From contig JAALGY010000001.1 of assembly GCA_032358165.1 (NCBI GenBank), positions 1,984,001-2,048,000 of the forward strand: DNA of 64,000 nucleotides, written 5' to 3'. Numbering within the stretch: position 1 is the stretch's first letter; each line of letters begins with the position of its first letter. The notes below the pieces were generated by a model that was not told the origin of the DNA, made no database searches, and saw only the letters and a list, made by a program, of their open reading frames with translations. Positions 36,009-48,104 of the stretch are shown here, piece by piece. The translations under genes were made by a program, and so were the position numbers. The DNA is from Diplosphaera chodatii. Lineage: Eukaryota; Chlorophyta; Trebouxiophyceae; Prasiolales; Stichococcaceae.

Positions 36009-39000
36009 ATGGCGCCCACGAGCATGCAGGCAGCACGTGCAACCGCAGCGGCAGTCGCTGCTGACTATGAGAAGACATGCATGCCCCCGTCTGCAGAGTC
36101 TGCTGCCGCAGACCAGCAGGCGCTCCTGGCCCTGACTGAGGACAGATGCGGGTCTGATGCTCGACAGTGGGCCCAACGCCACTGATTGCAGCTCTATGCG
36201 TGTCTGAAACTGTTGCAGCTGGCTTTACACAGCAATCTGCACACCACGGTATGAGCGTGATTACACCGCGCTGTGCTGTTGGTTCCGCAGGGACGCCTGT
36301 TCTGCCAACGTCGTGGCAACAGTCCCAGCGACTCTGCTGGCGCTGACAGAGCATCCCAGCATGCGCCTGGCCGCCACAGCGCTTTGCGCACTCGGCGCCG
36401 TGGTCCAACAACTGCCGCCCAAGGTAAGCGGCCGTGTGTCTGTTGCACATGACACGCAGCTGATGCAGACATGTGTGCAGTGAACAGCAAAACACTGTAT
36501 CTTGCTAGTAGCTGAAGTAGTGTCGTGCGACTTTAGGATCCAGAGGCCTTGCTGCAGACGGGCGTGCCATCTGCGAGATCGTGGATTGCAAAATCTGGTC
36601 TTGAGTCCCTGGGCAGGTGGGCCATGCATATACAGGAGTGTCTGTGGGGCTGTTCGCTGCATGCGCACCTACCAGCTACCCCGCAGCGGGAAGCGCATGC
36701 ATCAGAATTTGACAGTTTTCAATTGACAATTCCTGCGTTGCTTTTCCAATGGCAGGGCGCTCAGGCGCCCGGGACTCGTGGCCGCAGCGGAGGGACTTCA
36801 GCAAGACGTGGTCAGCGTCATGGCCCTTGAGCTGATGCTTGTGGTGACGGAGAAGTACTCGACTGACGACCAAAAGCCGATGCTCAGTGCAGCCTCCCAC
36901 ATGCGGCCTGCAGCAACGGGGTGCCTCAGGTGCGTGCACGGGATGATGGTACAGCGCGGCGGTGCACAGTGATGTCAACCCTCACGTTGCTGCTGCCACC
37001 GTATTGCCAGCTCGTCCTAGCCTATTGCACTTCAATTGATAGGATACCTGTCATCTCAGGCTTGCAACAACGCCTCCGGAAGGGCTGCGATTCAGCCCTG
37101 CCACAGCCGCACACTGCGCTGCACACATCGCAGTCGTAGCTGCAAGAGGTATGTCAAGGCTGCACACCTTGCCAGCGCGTCCATCTGCGACCTGCATTGC
37201 TTGCGCCATCAGATGCTTAGATGGCAGCGCATAGTCCAATATGCCATGTCACGAAGTGAAGCCTGTGCCGTCCACTTCAAGCATTGGCAGAGGACCTGAT
37301 CCCTGTGGCTGCAGAGAACAAGTTACCTGGCGGCATGCCGCTGCTGCTGCAGCATCTGGAGCTGTGCAGAGCTGGTGTGGAGGCGGACAGTGCTTCATGT
37401 GCAGAGGCCGCAGCCAGCCCCGTGGCAGCAGACACTGATGCATCTGGTGGCGACGCAGCAGATGCCAACGCTGGTGGCAGCACAGCACACACCGAGGATG
37501 CTGGTAGCAGCTCAGCAGCCGTGGACAGCGCCTGCAGCCCCTCGCAATGGGCGATGCCACTGTTTTACACACTGAATGCGATTGTGAACCTGGCTCCTCA
37601 CGAAGGCATCACAGATGCCAGCGCCACAGCAACTGCACGCGGCTGCATATCGCTTGCCATTCAGGAGGCTGCCGCGGACCAGCCGCTGCCGTGGGGTATC
37701 GATGGCCGCCCTTTCGACCCTGACGGGGGTCGCATAGCTAATATTGCACTGGACAGACTGAAAGGGGCGGCGGCTCTGATGGTCTACCGCAGTCTGCTGC
37801 AGCAGCTGGCTGGCGACCTGGCCGCAGTCAGCGCTGACGTGGCGAGGGCATACCCTGCACATGCAGCGGCAGGCAGCAACACAGCCGCCCAGGCAACCCC
37901 GCCCGTACAAAAGCCAGCAGCCCAGACAGCAGCAGCTCTCACAGCAGAGTCGGCAGCGCTGGACCCTTGTACACAGCCAGCAGCAGATGCAGAAGAGGCA
38001 GCTCCACCTGCAACGACAGCTGACCCCGGTCCCATGGCAATTGAGAGGATAATCAGCCTTGCCGCCTGTGCCCACGACGTCAACCGGCAGTGCCTCGACA
38101 GAGAGGACCTGCACCCCCTGCTGGCACCCGGCTGCGACAGCGGTCGGGCCTGGGCAGCAGCAGTTGCCGGGGCCCTGGCGAGCTGCCATTTTGGCCCGGA
38201 AGCGCTGACAGCCTACGCACTTGTGCTGCCAGACAATTCGCTCGGCTCCGCATACGGGGCGGCAAACACGCTTTGCAGCACTGCCACCGCTTTACTGCGG
38301 AGATTCGTTACAGCCGGCCTGGAGGCCCTGCGGCAGGATGCTGCTGCGCACCTGATAGAGGTGCTGGCAGCACACCTGTCATCCTCAACAGACGCCGTGA
38401 GGGCGCTACACGAGGTGGGTGCTCTGTGCCACGTAGTGACATTGCTGTCAACATGACATGTTGGTCCTGCTCAGGCTTGTTGGTGCAGAAGTATAGTTTG
38501 ACTGCATGCTTGTTATGTCTGCCCAACTGCCGCTGACAGCAGCCAGCAGCAGTGTCACTTGCTGTCGACTTTGGAATGTTGCCTTGGCCTCAGGTCCTCC
38601 CTTGCGCTGTTGACGGCCTTCGTAAGGTCGGGCCGGTGCTAACCGCAGCCATCACAGTGGTCCTGAGGGCGGGCGAAGGCGGCCGTGGCAGTGGAGGCAG
38701 GAAGCAGCAGCAAGGGCAGCAGCCTCGGCGGCAGGTGCCATCAACCCTCCTTGCAGCAGCATGCACCAGCGCCGTCACCCTGACACGTGAGTGTCAGTTT
38801 CAGGGTTCAGAGTTACACCTCTGCGCGACTGCACCAGCCTCCAATGTAATGTACTGCAGACTTCTGCCACTGGAGGTTTGCTGCAGTGGTACATCCAAGT
38901 CATTCACTGGAAACTGTGGTGTTGGATTTGCAGGGGACTTGCAAAGGCCAGCATTTGATGACCTTCAGCCCGAGGGTCCTGAGCAGGCGTACTACGCAGT

Positions 39001-41062
39001 ACAGGACGGTGCAAGGCTCGTCGCCCGCCTGCTGCGTGCATTTTCGCCGCTGGCAGCCTACATCATGACCGCCGGCAACGCTGCAGCCCACTTGCTGTCA
39101 AAGCTGGAGGTGCGTGGCTGTGTCCAATGCACACGACCCCTTGACACACAGTCATGTCCGGCTGCAGTTTTGCGGCTCACAGAACAATGCTGTCCAGCAG
39201 GGTGGTTACAGTTTCTGTATGTCCGCACACACGCAAGGGGATGTGGGTTTGCTAGTGCAAGCACTAACTCATTGTTGTTGTTTGTATCACAGATGCTGGC
39301 CATGTCTTCCTGGAGCCACCCACAGGTCGCGACGGTGGTCGAGGCGCTGTGCCAGCCGCTGGCGCTGCTGATTCGGCAGGTGATGGTGGTGCTGCGGTAG
39401 GAAAGACAGTCGTACTACGGTAGTGCTGTACTTGCTTCCCCCCGCTGCTGCATGCAGATCGTGCACAGCTGGTCAAGGCGGCAAGCGCAGTGTCCATGAC
39501 CCGCTGCTGGGTTGTTGCCGATGGCCAGTTTTGCATTGCCCAATCATCACATCCCTGTAGGAACGGCTGGCAGGGACTGCCTCACATCTGTGCTGGCTGC
39601 AAAACGAAACGAAGCGAAACCAGCTGTCAGCTCACCTGTCTTCCACCGTAGGCGCCAGAGCAGCACCGGATGTTTGCCGATCCCGGCTTCCTGCAGCGCC
39701 TCGCATGGCCGCAGCTGGCAAACCAGCTCATGCAGGTGTGCCAACAACCATGGGTGAATCAGAGGGCGGGCGCATGCAGCAACACAGCCACCCATCGCAA
39801 CTGTCACCGCGCTGAGTTGTAGCATTCCACAGGAGCCACAAGCCTTATGCAACATGTATGTGCCGTGCAGCAAGTCCAGGACCAGCCTGCCGGGAAGCGT
39901 GCGGCTGTTCAGGAAGCGCTGTCTGGTGTGACACAGGCGTTGGAGGACTCGCTACGAGGTGGGTACCTGACTCAGTTGTGTGAGTCCAGCGTGAACTGCA
40001 GCCACCAAGCCACCCTGTAGGTCAGTTGAACGATGTGTGCCCGCATCTGCTCGCCATCCAGCTTTGCACGGCTGTGCAGGGTCACCGTCCAAGTGGAACA
40101 CGAATCATGTTGCCAAGGCGTCAGAAGAAGGATTCAGCCCAGGTCTAGCCACAGACGACGAAATGCACAATAACACAGCTTTCGAGGCAAGCAGGGCGGC
40201 GGCAGTAGTGACTCATGTTGGAACGCAGCAGCACCGGACGGCGGCGGATGCTGATGCTGCTATGGCTGCCCTGCTGGTGCGTGTACCCTTGCATGTGAAA
40301 CCTGAGTCCTGATCATCAGGCACAAACGGCTGTGCTATGCTTGCTGTGCATAGCATAGCAGATCGCCATCTGGGTGCACAGCTGGAGAGCAGGGTCCTGC
40401 CTTTGCTCTACATCAGCTGGCTTCCTCCCAGACACCCGGCCAACCTGTTGCTGAAGTAACCTTCACAGGAGCATACTTCAACATACAAGGGTACACGTAG
40501 CTGTGCTGACGGGCAGGCCGAGGAGGAGGGCCGGGCGCCGGCCGCTGCCCCCAGCAAGGCGGCGCTCAAGCGCGCCCGCAAGAAGGCCGCCGCCACCGCC
40601 GCTGCCTCGCCTGGGCCCGCCTCAGCATCAGCATCAGCGACGCCTGCAGCAGCTGCACCTGCGCCGACCCAGAACAGCAACAGCGCAAGCTCGCAAGATG
40701 CGGCTGCACAGCCAGCAGCAGATGGTGGACCGCAAACTGCCACCGCCAACAGTGCAGCGGCGGCACAGAGCAGCATGCAGAAGCTGCACTTGCGGGACAG
40801 CACTGCCGACACCGGCAGTCCACACACGGCCCCCATTCCGGGGTGGATGATGTGCCCGCTGACGCACACCGTCCTGGTCGACCCCGTGCTGTGCACCGGC
40901 GATGGGCAGTCGTATGAGCGGGCTGCCATCACGCAGTGGCTGGCGGCATCTGCTGCGTCCCCAGTCACAGGACAGTCACTGGCGTCACGAGACCTGCTGC
41001 CGAATCATGCGCTGCGCAGCATCATCCAGGCAGCGCAGGCCCGCTCTTCGCGAAGACAGTAA
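36009..41062 (+). CDS. U-box E3 ubiquitin ligase paralogue U6
   Basis: Exons: 36009-36151, 36291-36423, 36537-36616, 36756-36929, 37060-37148, 37315-38414, 38594-38786, 38934-39109, 39293-39379, 39652-39735, 39871-39958, 40080-40276, 40517-41062; open throughout, 1,029 residues. Exon 6 could also start at 37291 (EDLIPVAAENK), but the acceptor used here gives ENKLPGGMPLLLQHLELC, matching the other copies in length. Exon 4 is six nt longer than the usual 168. Intron 5 has a GT donor (GTATGT), shared only with U2 among the ten. Two acceptors are TAG rather than CAG (exons 3 and 10). The U-box (40844-41041) keeps all landmarks, with SPVTGQS where others have SPVTGQP. Closest relative: U5. Confidence 0.88.
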
Positions 41063-41464
41063 CAGGCGTCAAGAGTATTGTATGGTTAGGTCGATACCTA
41101 TTGAGGAACGTCACAGATGGTCGCGTAACCCCAGCATGTCCTTGTTGTACTCCCTTTCAGCTCCTGGTCCACGCATCGGGTTTGGGAGCTGCTGCCCATC
41201 AGTCTACGGTTCGTTTGTGTATTCGGCGTACGTACAACATTGCTGTATCACAGCTAGGCTACAGACTCGTCACATCACCAGGTTTTCACTGTACATGTCT
41301 GAAGGGCACTTCTGCAGCATTGCAAAGCTGCTGATCTGGTATGTTACGGTTGAAAAGGATATCGTATCTATCCATTGATACCCACCTTGTTAGGCACATG
41401 GCATGGTTACCGTAGTGTATGCACCCCATGCGCCAGTTTGACTGCCCTGCAGTGCTGTGCATGG

Positions 41465-41469
41465 TGTAA
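41465..41469 (+). terminator. TGTAA poly(A) signal, U6
   Basis: TGTAA 403 nt after the U6 stop and about 135 nt before the U7 upstream block. Confidence 0.4.
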
Positions 41470-41600
41470 GAACGTATGCACGTGAGCACGTCACAGCACC
41501 AGTACGTGGGGCTACGAGCGAATGCCGTTCAGCACACAATGCATGCGGCACAGCTGCAGGCAGCATAGGAGCATACACACTTCCACCACCAGGTCCAATG

Positions 41601-41618
41601 TTCTGCTGCAGGGTGTCC
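41601..41618 (+). promoter_or_regulatory. Recurrent upstream block, copy U7
   Basis: TTCTGCTGCAGGGTGTCC, ending 174 bp before the U7 ATG. The GGCAGCAT part lies about 40 bp upstream in altered form. Confidence 0.4.
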
Positions 41619-41792
41619 GATGCCATAGGATGCAAGTGACTCACGCCATGTGGCACATGCAAGCATTTCTGATCCTAAGAAAGCTGCGAACATTTGCAAT
41701 GCAGAAACGCTTTCGCGATCTACTCAATGATCACTGGTTGTGCAGGACAGTGTTGATGTGACTCCCTGCATATCAGCTGCCTCATATCAGCC

Positions 41793-44700
41793 ATGCCGAG
41801 CGCCACTGGCAGGGCCTCTTGTAGCGTACAGCAGTCGCGGGAGCTTGCAGCAGCCATTGCTGCTGACTTTGAGGCTGAGGCGATCGCTCATGGCACCGTC
41901 AAAGACCCCAGAAGGCTGTATTCCATGGTTGAGCAGGCATGCAGGTGTGATGTCCACATTCTGCGCCACATTGACTGATCACGTCGCGTTGGCAAGCCTG
42001 TATCTCTCTGGTTGACTTACTGCGTGCAAGCACCCGACATTGCATGGTGTGCCAACCTCTGTAGTGCGTCCTCACAATCGCGGTTGCGCATGCAGCACTC
42101 GGTGGCAGGATGTCGATACCATCAAGTACATCACGGGCATTCCCGCCGTTCTGCTGGCGATGGCAGAGCATGCAGGGCTCCTCGTGGCCACCATAGCGCT
42201 CTGTGCACTAGGCGCACGTTTGCTTGTGCAGGCGCCCGAGGCAAGCGCCAACAACTAACAGTGTGTCAAAGTCAACTGCGTATCACGTTCACCTTCGTGC
42301 TGAGCTGACGTCACGACTGACATGCGGACTTGTACATCTCCAGCTTGTCAGTACCATTGAAACGGACGACGAGAAGCAGCAGGCGATGCGGTCATGGGCA
42401 GTGTCGCAAGAGGCCATGAAGGCATGGATAGCAGACTTTGGCCTTGCCTCCTTGGGCAGGTGGGCTGCTGCGCTTTGTCAAACTACCGAGTTGCATGCTC
42501 ATGCGGAGTTGTGATCATGGCACAACCTCGCACCAGGCAGGCATCCAGGAAGTTGGTTATGTGTGTGTCTACCTGGAACGGCAGGGCACTTCAGCGGCCG
42601 GGGCACATGGCATCGGCAGAGCGCGTGTCTAAGGACATCGTCAGCCGTGTGGTCCTTGAGCTGCTGTCGGAGGTGAAACACTTTACAAAGAATCGGGCAG
42701 CCCAACGGGCAGCGGCCGGGCACCTGCAGGCGGCGGCCTTGGGGTGCCTCAGGTGTTGATGACTCCAGAGAAACAGGCTCCTGAATGCGATGTGGCACTG
42801 TAGGGTGGTGCTGATTTCGGGGCGCCATTGTGGCAAGACTGCCAGCCACTACTGCTCACTAATTTTTTTGCAAAACGTCATGGTCGACATGGCATCTCCT
42901 GCAGGTACGCAACCAGGGTTCCGGCAGGTCCAGAACGAGTCACCGCAGCATGGGGTGCCGCACGCCTCGCGCGCGTGGCTTCTGCAGGCGAGCAACCGCT
43001 GCACACTCTGTTTCGCTGCGCCTGTCTGTCGTTCGCAAGGCTCATTGCTGCCAGCGGTTGTTCCGTTTTGCACCCGCATGTTGCACGGCCTCAGGAGGAC
43101 CTGGGCCGTGAGCTATGATAATTGACGCTCAGATGCGTCATGATGACTGCCCACAAACCCTGCGCTGCAGGCGAGAGTCTACGCGGCAGCGGCCCGCTGC
43201 TGCTGCAGCACCTGCACCTGTGCCGGGCCGGCTTGCAGGTGGACTTCAAGGGATGGGAGGCACCTGCAGCTGGGGGCAAGCCCCCTCCAGAAGCAGCTTC
43301 CAGCACGGGCGCAGCGACAGCCGTCGGCGCTGCAGCAGGTGCTGCCGCTGGGGCTGCGGGTTGCAGCGCAGCAGACGCCGGTGCAGCTGCCGATGCCTCC
43401 TGCAATGCCAACAGCCGGTCGCAGTGGGCTGAGCCGCTGTCGGACACGCTGCTGGCGCTGTCCACAGTGCTGACACATGAACATGCAGGCACGGAGAGCA
43501 GCAGCTGGGCGATCCTGCACTGCACGAAGCTGCTCGTCACACACGAGATCGCCACACGGCCGCCGCTGTCCCAGCTGGCTGCCGACAGTGCCGGTGCAGC
43601 AACAGCCGCTTCTCTGTTCGGTCCCCTGCGCCCGATGGGGCCGGCATGCGCAGCAGCGCAGCACGCCTACCTGCAGTACCTAGCTGACAGCCTGATGGCA
43701 GCCAGCTCTGGTGTGCGGCTGGCATTCCCTGCAGACGGTGGAGAATATGGCAGCGCCCGATCAGCGGAAGCAGGAAGCGCAGCCAGCCACACATGCACGC
43801 CGGCAGCCATGACGGCAGCAGCTGAAGCAGGAGGTGCAGCGCTGACACAACCCTGTGCACAGCCGGTGCTGGGTCTGATGCGAGCACAGCTGAGCAAAGC
43901 CGCGGATGCATCTGGCACCCGTGCCGCGAGCATCACGGCCAACCTGGCCACCTACGTCGACTGGATCAACAGCATGTGCCTCGGCACCGACGAACTGCTG
44001 CCGCTGCTCGCGCCGACCTCTGTCACTGGCCAGGCCTGGGCGGCGGCGATTGCCAGGGCCTTGTCAGATGTTGCGGGCTGCTTCAGGCACGATGCTGCAG
44101 AGGTGCCTCGGGAGGCGCTCCGTGCTGCTTTTGTGGCGGCGGCGCGGCTCGCCACGGCCGCAGTCGCGCTGCTGCAGCGCTTTGTGGACGCCGATCTGGA
44201 GGGCCAGCCGCAGGAGATTGGCGCGCAACTGGTGCTGGCGCTGGCTGAGCACCTGGCATCGGCGTCCGCCAAGACCAAGCCCCTTTTTGAGGTTGGTCCA
44301 GTTGAAGTGGGATGTTGACTGGTTTTTGAGTCAAGCAAGCTGAGCAGGCGCCTGCACCCAGCTCTTGCAGACAACTGAATGTGGACGCATTGTGGATGCA
44401 TGGGTGAGGTGGGGCTGCATGTGAAAACATCGACAAAGCCGATGCAGCATCCAACCCGTGCCCAGCTGCCAATGAGGCTGTGCGTTGGAGCCGCAGGTCG
44501 TTCCATTCGCTCTGGGTGTGTTCACCTCAGCGAGGGCAGCGCTGGCGACGGCCATTGGTGCAATCCTGGCAGCAGGGGAGGCCAGCGACAGCGCAACCGA
44601 AAGCGGCAGCAGGAAGCAGCAGCATGGGCAGCAGCCGAGGCGGCAGGTGCCGCCGCGGCTCATCATCGCGTCATGCACTGCCGCCGGTGTCATGACGGGT

Positions 44701-47373
44701 GAGTAATGGTCACTCAGGTCTTTGTCGCCTCACTGTTGTGCCCCAAAAGTGCATAATCTGGATAGGATCATGCTTTACGCTTCCACATGATACAATGGCA
44801 CCTCCAGGCCAGAGCAGGCAGCCTTTCCTCGGCCTATTGATGATGCAATGCTCGGCTGGCACCCGACAACATGCACAGGAGATGGTCTGACAAAAACGTG
44901 GTGGCCAGGTGTATCTACAGCAGTAAGGCCACCCTCACTTGGTGAAAGTGCAGGGGACGAGCAGCGGGGGGCCCTGGCAGCAGCGGGCAAGCAGCACGAC
45001 GAACCCTACTGCGCGGTGGAGGAGGGTGCCGGGCTCATGGCTCGCCTGCTGCGTGCCTTTACGCCCCTGGCGGCGTATGCCCTGACGTCTGAGGATGCCG
45101 CCGCCGAGCTGCTGTGGAAGCTGCGGGTGCGCGAAAACTCCTGCCAGGCAGCGGCCTGCCAGCCCAGCACTGATGCTGCTTCGAGCTTGGGCAGCGGCTT
45201 CGACATGCTGCTGTCCCGTGTCGGCTGTCGGTCTTCTTCCAAGTGATTGTCACCGCCGCCCGAACTCCCAGTATGCGCTGCTACTGAAGGTGGTGTACAT
45301 GCTGGCTTGTGACAAGGCTGCAACCCCTGTTCGGTGTGTGCTGCAGATGATGTCACAGGACCCTGACCCTTACTACCCGCACATCCTGCCGCTGGTGCTG
45401 TCGCTGTGCCCGCCGCTTGCGCTGCTCGCTGAACAGGTGTGTCAGCTCGCTGCGTCGTATGAAAATTGTCACCTGCTGGACTTGGCAGCACTGTTTGCAG
45501 CCAGAGCATTGCAGCTGCCAGTGGCCAGTGCCGCTTGCTCACACCTGAGGTGGTGCTCAGGTACGATGTGGCGTGCTGCTGAGTGAAATCAGTGTTAACG
45601 AGTCACATGCACCTGTGATGAATCTATGGCAGTGCCTCGCCGGGGTGCAGGTAGTTCTTGTCTGCCCATACTCTACATTACATATACCCAGCTGCCCATA
45701 CATTACGGTGTTGTGCATTGCAGACCCCAGAGCACCACCGGATATACGCCGATTTGAAGTCCAGTCCCCTGGAGGATGGGCATGGCCGGAAATTCGCCTG
45801 GCCGCAGATCGCAGCGCAGCTCAAGCAGGTACATTACATATCAGGCAGGAGCAGCACAGACAGCGTGTGACAACAGCCAATGTGTCAAGTGAGCTCAGCA
45901 GTCTGCCACACGCAGTGCAGCGCTGTACCTAGTGCCTACAGAACTCTCAGGGCAGCGCTCACATGTTCATGCAAGGCATCGCACTGCTTCCTGGCACCTT
46001 GCAGCTTGACCACGTAATCTGAGGGCTGTGCACCCTGCAGCAAGCTCGGGATCAGCCCGCGGCCAGGCGTGCGTTGATCGAGCGAGCAGTCGCGCCCGTG
46101 ACAAAGGCAATGCAGGCGGCATTGCAAGGTAGGGTCCCTGACAGTCAGAGCCTGACCTGCCTTTCCATCTTCGGGACTGGTTGCAGCATGTCAGAGCCCT
46201 TGTGCGAGTATCACCGTAGATATCCTGGAGCTCGATCTGCCCGGGATCTGCCTTGTCAGCTCTTAGTTGTCGACCAAACGATGCACCAGTTCATGGCTGT
46301 GCAGGGGCACGAGATTGGGACGCTGCACAGACTCCGGAGGACAGCAGCCCGTCGCAACACGTCGGCGGTGCCGGCTGTGACGATGAAGCCTGTGAGGTGT
46401 GCAGGGCGGAAGCAGCAGCGGATCAAAAGGCAGCCCTGCAGCAGCGGACGGCGGCCGATGCTGATGCCGCCATGGCCGCTCTTCTGGTATGTCGGCGCCC
46501 TGATCCTTCGACCATAGTGCAACAGTGGTTGCTGCATGTGAAGAACTCAGGCACACTGATGCTGCTACCATGCAGGTCTGAACTTCCCAGAGTGCATTGC
46601 TCAGTCTGCTGTGTCAACATGTCCAGTAGCGTGTGCCCAGTCGCCTCTTGTCAGTCTACACTTTGAGGGTGTGCGACCTTGGCTTTGCTGAAAGCCTGGA
46701 GCCTCCACCCACTTGACATGTATGCGGGTGTACATGTGCAGTGACTGGTGTATCTGGTTGCCATTGCAGGCCGAGGAGGAGGGCCGGGCGCCGGCCGCTG
46801 CCCCCAGCAAGGCGGCGCTCAAGCGCGCCCGCAAGAAGGCCGCCGCCGCCGCCGCTGCGGCCTCATCTGGGCCAGTTCTCGAGGACCCAGCAAGCGGTCA
46901 GCCACCCTCAGTTCTCAGTACAGCGCCCAATGCCGCCACGACAGCAGCAGCACCAGCGACCAATGGCGAACGTGGGTCCGCCCCAGATGGCGGTGGCAGG
47001 TTGCAGCCCGCAGATGCAGCCGCAGCAGCAGACGGTGGCGCGGGAGCTCCTGCAGCCGATGGCATGGCAGCAGCAGAAAGCAGCTTGCAAGGACTCTGCC
47101 TGCAAGATGAAGCAGTCACCACTGCTGTTGCAGCGGCCCCTGTACCAGGGTGGATGATGTGCCCTCTGACACATGCCATCCTTTGTCGACCCTGTGCTGT
47201 GCACCGGGGACGGGCAGACGTATGAGCGGGCCGCAATCATGCAGTGGCTGGCAGCGTCCGATGTGTCACCTGTCACCCAGCAGCCCCTGGGATCAAGGGA
47301 TCTCGTGCCCAATCATGCGCTGCGCAGCATCATTCAGGTGTCGCAGGCGCGCTCTTCACAAGAACAAGAGTAG
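41793..47373 (+). CDS. U-box E3 ligase paralogue U7, U-box broken by a 1-nt insertion
   Basis: Exons: 41793-41944, 42096-42240, 42344-42459 (or from 42380, giving the usual 80 nt), 42585-42752, 42905-42987, 43171-44291, 44497-44698, 44954-45126, 45347-45436, 45724-45828, 46041-46128, 46305-46486, 46770-47373. The frame is open until the U-box: after GWMMCPLTHAI an extra T (47182-47184, ctttg where others have ctgg or similar) shifts the frame, which stops at 47223-47225; the +1 frame then continues FVDPVLCTGDGQTYERAA to the normal end. As written the protein keeps the N-terminal part and basic stretch but has no working U-box. If this is a read error it would be about 1,063-1,075 residues. 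Introns 2 (GCAAGC) and 5 (GCGAGC) have GC donors; the intron 2 variant is shared only with U9. Exon 11 ends ...ALQG, exon 8 has AAAGKQHDE...CAVEEGAGL and exon 6 has DADLEGQPQ, all U9-like. Confidence 0.8.
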
Positions 47374-48104
47374 TTGGTGCGTAGATGGTGGGTCGGCAGC
47401 ATGTGGTGCGTCACCTATTCTTTTGACAGTCGGAACCGATGCCTATGTTTGACTGCATACATTGGGGCATCCCCGTTTACCTGTTGCCTGCTCTGTTTGT
47501 CAGCCCTGTGATGTTTATATGACAGGTTTCAGGCGCTGCAGTTTTCAGACACCCTGATTGAATGATCTGCTCAACTTCCATCAGTTTTCCATGTGCAGCC
47601 ACAGGCATAATGCTTCTGAGTGTTAAGCAGCGAACAGCCACACCACCCGCAGTGAAAGCTGTACATAGGTATGAGGACGAATCTGAGTTAGGCGTTCTCA
47701 GGATCATCCAGTGCAACAGTGTGGCGGCGCAGCGTTTGCTCGCCTGCACCTTTAGAGTCAGCGTGGTTCATGAGGACGGCTGTGAAGGCTGACATTTGTG
47801 AACGTCGTACCTATACCTCATACTGCTGAGCTCTAGGCAGCATGCATGTGCAAGGCTTCATGCTGAGTCAGGTTGCTGCAGGGTGCCCTGACACTATCTC
47901 CCAGACGTCCCGGTACGATCGCATCTCGGCAGGTGCAGGCGCTCATATGATCACCACCAGTTGCAGTGCACATCTCAGACAGACAAGGAGTATGTCAGCT
48001 GGTTACCAGCGATCCTGCTGCGTTGAGACGTGTATCCTACCAGACACACCTGCGTGCACTTGTACCCCGATGCCTCAATCTGCGCCCTGCTGATCTCTGT
48101 CGCA
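47374..48104. other. Spacer U7-U8
   Basis: No gene seen and no TGTAA at the expected distance. Holds the U8 upstream block. Confidence 0.5.
47836..47888 (+). promoter_or_regulatory. Recurrent upstream block, copy U8
   Basis: GGCAGCATGCATGTGC, then TTGCTGCAGGGTGCCC, ending 216 bp before the U8 ATG. Confidence 0.45.

Larger units (their letters stand above)
41063..41792. other. Spacer U6-U7
   Basis: Holds the U6 3' UTR and the U7 upstream block; no gene seen. Confidence 0.55.

Noticed and set aside
37291..37314. Earlier acceptor for U6 exon 6
   Set aside because: In frame, but it adds eight residues absent from all other copies; the later TGCAG acceptor gives the family start.
42344..42379. 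Extra 36 nt at the 5' end of U7 exon 3
   Set aside because: Not fully rejected: the better acceptor is at 42343, but the 80-nt exon from 42380 matches all close copies. Both are given in the U7 entry.
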